Of a stretch of DNA of 64,000 nt, positions 57,855 through 64,000 are shown in pieces. The stretch's first letter is position 1, and every line of letters starts with the position of its first letter. Origin of the DNA: Cylicocyclus nassatus (Eukaryota > Nematoda > Chromadorea > Rhabditida > Strongylidae); NCBI GenBank assembly GCA_958299035.1, contig CATQJL010000316.1, forward strand, positions 49,721,585 to 49,785,584. The letters are read 5' to 3'. The notes below the pieces were generated by a model, which was not told the origin of the DNA, searched no databases, and worked only from the letters and a program-made list of their open reading frames with translations. The position numbers and the translations under genes are program-made.

Positions 57855-58462
57855 CTGACGAGTTTCGCACTAAGGCACTTTTGGCTCTAAAAATCCATTG
57901 ACATCATAAAACAAACAAAAATGATAGAAATCGTTTACCAGCATGCAGCTAGGATGGAGAGATGAGAGGTGATACTTGGAAATCGAGACTAATCAATGAA
58001 ATTGATATTGTTTTTTATCACGTTTTCGAGTTGGGATTAGGATTATAAAGACAATTTATCTTTGCATTAACATTTCCAAGCTTCAAGCTGCAGGCTGTAG
58101 AGAAGAAAGCGAACATTTCCTATGTCCAGATTGTGCGAGTGAAACGCTAATAAGCATTTTTCAAAACTTTAACGGGTAGTACGTTTGTTCTTCTTTATGT
58201 AAAAAGCCCCTTTGCGACGCTTTGAGTCCTAGAATATGGGCATCCACAAAAACCACAACAATCGGAGTCACTGAGTGACATAAGCAAAAATCAATCAACT
58301 CAGTCATCATGAAGGATGCTGTTGAAAATGCTTGCTAGATTTGTCATCAGATTCTAACTTATAGGATTAAACTATTTTTCTTTCCTCTTTGACGTTACTC
58401 GACTGCTATACGTACTACAAGGAAATCCAGGTCGCGGTGTATATCCCGCTGTTCTGGCCTCT
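57855..58462. other. unassigned DNA
   Basis: A minus-strand ATG-led 48-codon frame lies at about 58,170-58,310 (FCLCHSVTPIVVVFVDAHIL), not linked to neighbours. No repeats recognised. Confidence 0.3.
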
Positions 58463-58798
58463 TCACTTTGTGTTTTTGTCAAAAGCATAATAAATTTTCT
58501 TGAAGAGATATGATGTCGGACTAGAACTTTTAGCAACCGTTTCCTTTCTTGCGTTCACCAGAAAACGATCGGCGTTGTGGTTGACCACAGCGGGAAGAAA
58601 TATGGCAAAGAACCCAGCAATGGAGCACAAAGAGAGTTGGTGGACAATGAGTACGTAGCTGTAAACAGTAGCTAAACTTTGATGTACGGATTGTAATATG
58701 TCGAGGTCTTCGGTGTTCTCAGAGAAATGGAAACCTTCGAAAAAGAAAAAACACCGTTTGTAAGTCGTTGAGCAGAGGGCAGCGTTGACCGCAAAGCG
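58463..58798 (-). CDS. Candidate terminal exon of a membrane protein
   Basis: An open stretch of 111 codons ends at TGA (58463-58465). It starts after TGTTCTAG, an acceptor-like site, and has no in-frame ATG, so upstream exons are expected. Residues ~41-73 are strongly hydrophobic (LATVYSYVLIVHQL, then SIAGFFAIFLPAVV), consistent with one long or two closely spaced membrane helices. A polar, basic tail of about 38 residues follows. A Helitron (58886-60006) begins 88 bp upstream, which may have separated or removed the preceding exon. A seven-helix receptor tail is one option, but no signature confirms it. Confidence 0.4.
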   Translation of the reverse strand, partial: RFAVNAALCSTTYKRCFFFFEGFHFSENTEDLDILQSVHQSLATVYSYVLIVHQLSLCSIAGFFAIFLPAVVNHNADRFLVNARKETVAKSSSPTSYLFKKIYYAFDKNTK

Positions 58799-58885
58799 CT
58801 AGAACACATGAGGATTTCGACAACTGAGTCTAAATTTTGACTTTATCGCTGCTGGTTTAGAGAGGAAACGGTGAATATAGAAATA

Positions 58886-60006
58886 CTAGTGCGTCACCTC
58901 TGGTTCGCAGAGGCTCGCACTGGTCCCACTATCTGTGTGCCTTACTCATGCCTTCGATTGGCATCGAATAGTTCGTAAAAACTACTCATTTCTATAGCTT
59001 TTTCATGAGAGATCGGTAATTTTCCTTGGATGAAACTCTTCCCAGAAGAACAAATGCATATTTAAATAGGTTTTTGGACTTTTCATGACTTGATAGTCGA
59101 CTTAAAGGAAGCGGGTCGGCAGAATGAGACCCGTGGCAAAACAAGGTCACAGGGTAAGAGCCCTCATAATGGAACCAATGAGCCAAAGTTCGATCTTTCT
59201 CTCCACTCCTAACCACCGAAATTTCAAAGCGAAAACAGCCCTCATCTCCTCTCCTCTCCAACCCCACCCACCCCACGGACGAGTGAACTCGAAGACCGTC
59301 ATGGCGAAGACGCAGAGTCGTAGCGGGACCTCCCGCTTATAGCATTGCGGCTGCGCGCTCTGACCGTGAAATCACTCGTCCATGGGTGGGTGGGTTCGGA
59401 GAGGACAGGAGATGAGCGCTGCTTTCGCTTTGAAATTTCGGGGGTTAGAAGTGGCAGAGAAAGACCGAACTTCGGCCCATAGGTTCCATTATGGGGACTC
59501 CTACTCTGTAACCTTGTTTTGCCACGGGTCTCATCCTGCCGACCCACTGCCCTTAAGGACAATAATCACCGTAAGCCACATCCTGTGCAAAAATCTTCCC
59601 AGATGATCAGGTGAAATTTTGGCAAATCGTACATAGACGCATTCAATTCTTTTTGGCGTCACCTTAGTAAAGTGTCAAACTTTTGTTCATTTTTTTTTGG
59701 GTTAGAGTCCACGCTTGTACATTAGCTTGCCAAAAATATGCATGACTTTGCAAAAAGTGGTGCACAGGCACAATTCGGCTGGCAAACAAGTGGATCCGTT
59801 TGAAGCGCAATTTTTGAGCGTTTCAAAAGGATCACTTAACGGATTCGCTCTTGCTTTGCATAATGGACTTGTAAGCTGATAGACGCCGTGCAAAATTTGG
59901 ACTCAGGACGATGGCTGAAACACGCACTGCGAATTTCGTAACGGTCAGACACACACACACAGACGAAAAGACGTAAACATCCTTAGCCGCTTATTATTAG
60001 TCATGA
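58886..60006 (-). mobile_element. Non-autonomous Helitron, copy H5, interrupted
   Basis: Minus strand A|TCATGACTAATAATAAGCGG to CTAG|T (CTRR satisfied with AG). 1121 bp because a MITE at 59110-59551 is inserted; about 680 bp remain. The hairpin has one mismatch (CCTCTGCGAACCAGAGG). Confidence 0.82.
59110..59551. mobile_element. GGGTCGGCAG MITE inside Helitron H5
   Basis: Ends AGCGGGTCGGCAG and CTGCCGACCCACTGC with long arms (GACCCGTGGCAAAACAAGGT). Flanked by TTAAAGGA and TTAAGGA, a 7-8-bp imperfect duplication. The rest of the Helitron aligns with other copies on both sides. Confidence 0.8.
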
Positions 60007-60124
60007 TGTTATTGCGATGAAACCGTTCTAGAAATGAATATGTTCAACCAAAAGTCGGGTTGTTTAGACTTTTGCACACACAAGTCAAAATCAAACAAAT
60101 TTCAAAAAAATCACAATTTATTCA

Positions 60125-63100
60125 TTATTCGTAGATTTCAAGACGACTAGCTTGAAGCACTGCATATTTTTTTACTAAATGCCAGAATGTGGGGACGCGT
60201 GAGTTCCACCAAGGGATCGCCGCTTCTTCTCCAGGCGCGCTGAGAGACAGTGTTCCCTTCTTTAAGATCCGAAGAAACGTCAGAATATCAGACAAATTAT
60301 CACAGTCCATACAGAAGAATTCTGAATTTTTAAAAAGCTGGAAGTTTCTCTACAGCATTGTAGATTTCAGCTCACTCGCCGCAAAGATGTAAACAAATCC
60401 TGCAAACTTTTGACAGTTGAAGCTTAATTTTCACCATGCAATCCCGCTCGTTTTCTCGAAAACACGACACACAGTTGCCCGCTTCATGTGACATCACCGT
60501 TGGACGAAGTCTTGATCCGAGGGCATCATTAGACTCAGCTCGGCGCTGCGCATCTTTTTTTGTATAGGAGTGCTTGCTTGGACACAAAAGGAGATCAGTT
60601 CTACGAATCGTTTCAGGTTTTTGCTCACGGTAGGTTACTCATTGTGCTTATTCATTGCACTCGCTGGACAACCTACCGTAAGCCGGAATCTGGTAAGATT
60701 TGGAAAATCAGGCCTCCCTTTGTATCAAAACAGGCACTTCTATATATAAGAAGATGCGCCTCGCCGAGTTGAGTCGAATGGTGCCCGAAGCGAGGTACAA
60801 TCTGCTCTAACGAGATCAGGCCAAACCATCGGCGTGAATTTGCCGCTCGCTGCGGTAGCGGTCTGCGCCACATATGCGCGCTGTCGGAGAGAGCAAAAGA
60901 ATAAAAGAGAGCAGAGAAGCAGGACGTGGGCGTAACCGCGAAACCCTAGCGACTCTCGCCATGCCAATTTTGGACTGGTTGGGATTGAGGCAGACTGTAT
61001 GGCCACGCTACGCTGATGTCACATGAATCAGGCAACTGTGGGTCGTTCTTTCAAAAAATACGAGCATTGAAGTTTGATGAGGGTGTGGTCAGAGAATCAC
61101 AAGCCAACTTGACCATAGCACTCTGTAAGAGCATTTTAGGCAAGTTTCTGGGTTTGCTACTCACATGCTTTGCGCTAAATTTCCTCTTAGTCTTTTTTTG
61201 GTTTTCGTGTAATTTTGATATCTTCAAGACTAGAGGAAGCTAGCTTTTGAAATAAACAACCTATTTAATAGAAGATACTTCTGATCAACATTGGTCTGTA
61301 CATCATGCGAAAAGTATTTAAATATAAAATAAACAACTTAAAAACATCACCGGCAAACGCACAAGTCAAATCATGCACAAACACAAGCAGGCGCATCAAA
61401 GATGTCATGAGCAATAGATCATTTTGATGGTAAGTTAATGCTTTTCGTTGAAAGAAAATGAAACAGATGCCTAGCACCTTATTTACGACATCGAGTAGAG
61501 CCGGGACCGCTGCAGCGAGATCATGACGATTGTAAATGCGATGAAAACTATAACCTGTGGCCATATATATCATTGATACCTTGAGGTAAATTCTACCTCC
61601 AGGTAGTTTTATCACTTAATATCAGCAAAATTACATTGAGAATTTACTTCAAGGTACTTTGTGAATACGGGTACTTGCTGATATTGAGTGATAAACAGGG
61701 TAAAGCGAGGGGTGCGGCACACGACCGTCGGATACGACCCCCCCCCCATTCCCTATTCCCCCCCCCCCCCTCCCCCCCACCCCCGAACTCCCAACTACAA
61801 CGAATGCACAAGCTTCTACCCCGTTGATGTGAGGGCACTTCCTAAACGAATCACGTCCCTTTCGCACATATCCGTCTGTGTGAATTTCATGTCTAGAGTA
61901 AATACAATATCTTTATCACGTAATTCTGACAACATCGGTGTCTCGATAAACGATATCATGAGATGGGAGTTGACTAGATTTGATAGACGCCTACAGTACA
62001 ACTAGATGGTGAAGCTACACATCAATAAACCAACTTTCCAGGATAATCTCTAGCTTTGCATATTGAGGATAGCATGATTCGCTTCTATAATACTATACCT
62101 GCGTCAGTTCAAAGGTTCGCAAAGTGGGAATCAAACTTCAGAGAACACTCAGATAGTCTGTCGTTTTATCGAACACTGTTACAGTACAGTAACAGTCTGC
62201 ATGTCCCGGATGAGGTCTAGCAGGTACTACATTTCCCGTCTTTTTTTTGGACTATAGCAAAAGCTTTTTAGGCCATAAAATGCTCTCATCCTCCCGCAAG
62301 CAACGCCGACCCCGAGCGCAGTTTCTCTGCTGCTAACAGGCTCTCTGGAGAGGAAAGGAGTAACATAAAGACGGAGTCTCTAGATAACATCATGACGTAA
62401 GCCCTGATGGTGTAAGTATGCTTCACCATCAATGCATGTTTTAGGATGCAGCGTAATGGGCCTAACATCCTAACAGTCAAACTTCAACAGTTAGCACTCC
62501 AGTGGATGCATCCTGCACCGGGACTTGGGCTCGATCCGGGTATGCCATCGAATCTAGCTAGAGAAGGCAGCCTCATGAAAGCATTAATATGAGTTGGCCA
62601 AGCTCCATGTAAGGCGCCACACGGTGGTTCACGGTCTAAATGCACGAAAGGCTACAGAGAAAATTAAGAACCGGCTGTTGCAAAAAGAACTTGCTAAGAT
62701 GAACATTTTTTCAATCGGATCTTCTAAAAAAACAGACTGAACATCTTCACGTCTTTATAAATCACTATTCATTTCCTTATATTAGCGTATGCAACAGATA
62801 AATGTTTTTAAAGGTACATTTTACACAGAAACCACAACAACATATGTGTATGTTCCTCTCTTCCGACGCAAGTTGTTCAAATGTATCGTGTATTTCTATT
62901 AACGAAATCTTCACTTTCCCACACATCACTCGTCGGTCGTCACATCATCATCCATTCACTGCAAAACCTGGAGTGGTAGTGATTTGGTCGAAACCAACAA
63001 ATGATGTGATAGTTCAATCATGGTTACATCGTGGTAAGCATGATCATCTTTTCCCGGCCACTCAGTTCAATCGGTCATACAAAATCATGAAACAAGCAAG

Positions 63101-64000
63101 TAACTAGCAGAAAACCATAACTGTTTCATGCTTGTTTCATTCCAAACCAAACTATGAGTTAAACAGCAGGTTAACACCATTGTTCCCTTATCAGATAGAG
63201 TAATGAAAACAGCACTTCATTTCATGAGACGCAGACGTGAAACCACCACATCATAGTTTAAAATGAAAAAGTGCCCCCGACCACTTTTTCGTTTCAAACA
63301 ACGATGTGTTGGTTTTGCAAGTTAAGAAGAGTGAGGGAGATCATTCTGCAACTTACTATGAGAAAGCTTACTTGTTTACGGCTTAGATAAGGTTATAGGA
63401 AGGTGCAAGGCTAGAGACTGAACTGCAAGTTTGGTAAAGTGCAATGATTGCGGGCAAGCATGAGAATGGTTAGAGTTTCGATCTCCTCCAATGACTTTGC
63501 TTTGCAAGATAGCATTTCGAGGTTTCCTATTGGTTAATTCGTGGTTTCGTTGGGAAAATGATGTGAAGCTGCTGGTTAGCTGGTGTCATGAGAACACAGT
63601 TAACATGATGGTTTCGACCAAATTACTATCACTCCTGCTTTTCAAGAAATTCTATTGAAAATAAACTCGTACCTAAACCAAGAGTCGATTTAGTACTTCT
63701 CTCAGTTACGTTCCCCGAGTTGTCAGAGATAGTTGGAAAAGAGTGGGCACACCTAAAAAATTAGTTACAGTGCTTTTACGCTTAAAACCGCTTTTGACCT
63801 TGGGTCGATACGACCCCCCCCCCGCGGCGTGCCGCACCCCCCCCCCCTTTACCCTGGTGATAAAACTACCTGGAGGTAGAATACCTCAAGGTATCAATGA
63901 TGAATACGGCCACTGAAATAAATTGGGAGTGAATCTTTTGAGCAAAAGTGGACGAGGCTCGCTGATATCTTACTGGTTCCAGCTAGGAACATAGCAAAAG
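60125..64000 (-). CDS. Candidate multi-exon gene carrying two transposons
   Basis: Exons 63974-64000 (runs off the window), 61351-61554, 61165-61229, 61067-61122 joined to 60376-60416, and 60125-60321 (TAA). Introns: 63973-61555 (61 nt without the 2355-bp insert, GTAAGA...TTATTTCAG), 61350-61230 (121 nt, GTGATG), 61164-61123 (42 nt, GTGAGT...CTTACAG) and 60375-60322 (54 nt, GTGAGC...AATTCAG). The fourth exon is split by a 641-bp element with a 9-bp duplication; reading across it stays in frame. All phases agree over 195 codons and AATAAA overlaps the region just after the stop. Residues include YSFHRIYNRHDLAAAVPALL, ILTFLRILKKG and PWWNSRVPTFWHLVKKYA. No family recognised; helical with two Cys in FFCMDCDNL. 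The exon insertion may make it a pseudogene. Confidence 0.5.
60426..61066. mobile_element. Foldback inserted in an exon
   Basis: 641 bp flanked by TTGAAGCTT (60417-60425) and TTGAAGTTT (61067-61075), a 9-bp duplication with one mismatch, as for Mutator-like elements. Arms (CACAGTTGCC, TCATGTGACATCA, and the GATGCGC.TCGCCGAG.TGAGTC block) are inverted around a CACGGTAGGTT/AACCTACCGT centre. 60,820-60,990 is unpaired. Confidence 0.7.
61558..63912. mobile_element. 2355-bp element exactly at a splice acceptor
   Basis: Ends TGGCCATATATATCATTGAT and the inverse ATCAATGATGAATACGGCCA, flanked by CTG (61555-61557, 63913-63915; CAG on the minus strand). The arms continue with ACCTTGAGGTA, CTACCTCCAGGTAGTTTTATCAC and GGGTGCGGCAC, and contain poly-C runs. 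A second internal inverted pair (GGAGTG.TAGT.ATTTGGTCGAAACC) lies at 62,970-62,996 and 63,613-63,640. No transposase frame was recognised. 62,290-62,640 resembles multicopy non-coding repeat sequence. Confidence 0.75.

Noticed and set aside
61016..61243. Plus-strand 75-codon frame with a hydrophobic stretch and AATAAA
   Set aside because: It starts inside a transposon arm and is antisense to minus-strand exons that join in phase through four introns. The minus-strand model explains more, though the plus frame cannot be excluded.
62470..62560. tRNA-like B-box (GGGCTCGATCCGGG)
   Set aside because: I could not form an acceptor stem or an anticodon arm. The sequence looks like a multicopy non-coding repeat inside the 2.36-kb element.
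1..64000. CRISPR arrays, bacterial operons, phage genes, telomere repeats
   Set aside because: No regularly spaced short repeats, ribosome-binding/operon structure or TTAGGC arrays were seen. Gene structure is eukaryotic.

Overview
The window reads as a multicellular-animal genome, most likely a nematode and possibly clade V (Rhabditina/Strongylida). This is inferred from (i) candidate genes whose introns are mostly 42-62 nt with GTAAG/GTGAG donors and TTTCAG/TTTTAG acceptors, (ii) an RTE-type retrotransposon fragment that resembles copies I know from strongylid nematodes, (iii) many mariner-type and other TA-flanked foldback elements, and (iv) Helitron-like insertions. There is no bacterial or phage gene content. 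I found no convincing rRNA, tRNA, CRISPR array or telomere repeat.

Layout. 0-12 kb: decayed DNA transposons, namely a Tc5/pogo-like transposase remnant, four mariner-type palindromes, and copies of a TTCGAA-rich element carrying nested insertions. 12-24 kb: a dispersed ~185-bp repeat hit by several foldback elements, a 500-N gap with an apparent SMART/ISPCR adapter at its edge, and a 120-bp tandem repeat. 25.2-28.4 kb: one long intronless frame encoding a ~1066-aa Gly/Pro/Glu- then Lys/Arg-rich tandem-repeat protein on a strongly purine-biased strand. 29.9-37.6 kb: retroelements, namely a CR1/jockey-like LINE split by a TA-flanked MITE, a Gag-like LTR remnant and an RTE 3' fragment. 38-42 kb: a repeat-poor island with a candidate three-exon gene. 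42.4-52.3 kb: Helitrons, hAT-like MITEs and two inverted TTCGAA-rich transposon copies. 52.4-64 kb: candidate host genes on the minus strand with transposons inside introns, inside an exon and exactly at a splice acceptor.

The main results are manual spliced gene models at about 41.1-41.6, 52.4-53.4, 54.7-55.5, 58.5-58.8 and 60.1-64.0 kb, all on the minus strand. Most joins keep reading frame, which is the chief evidence for them. None of these proteins was recognised. The other strong result is a five-copy non-autonomous Helitron family with the diagnostic A|TC start, 3' hairpin and CTRR|T end. The window is a good record of nested transposition, with up to three levels visible. I could not run alignments or searches, so boundaries are approximate unless exact target-site duplications are quoted.
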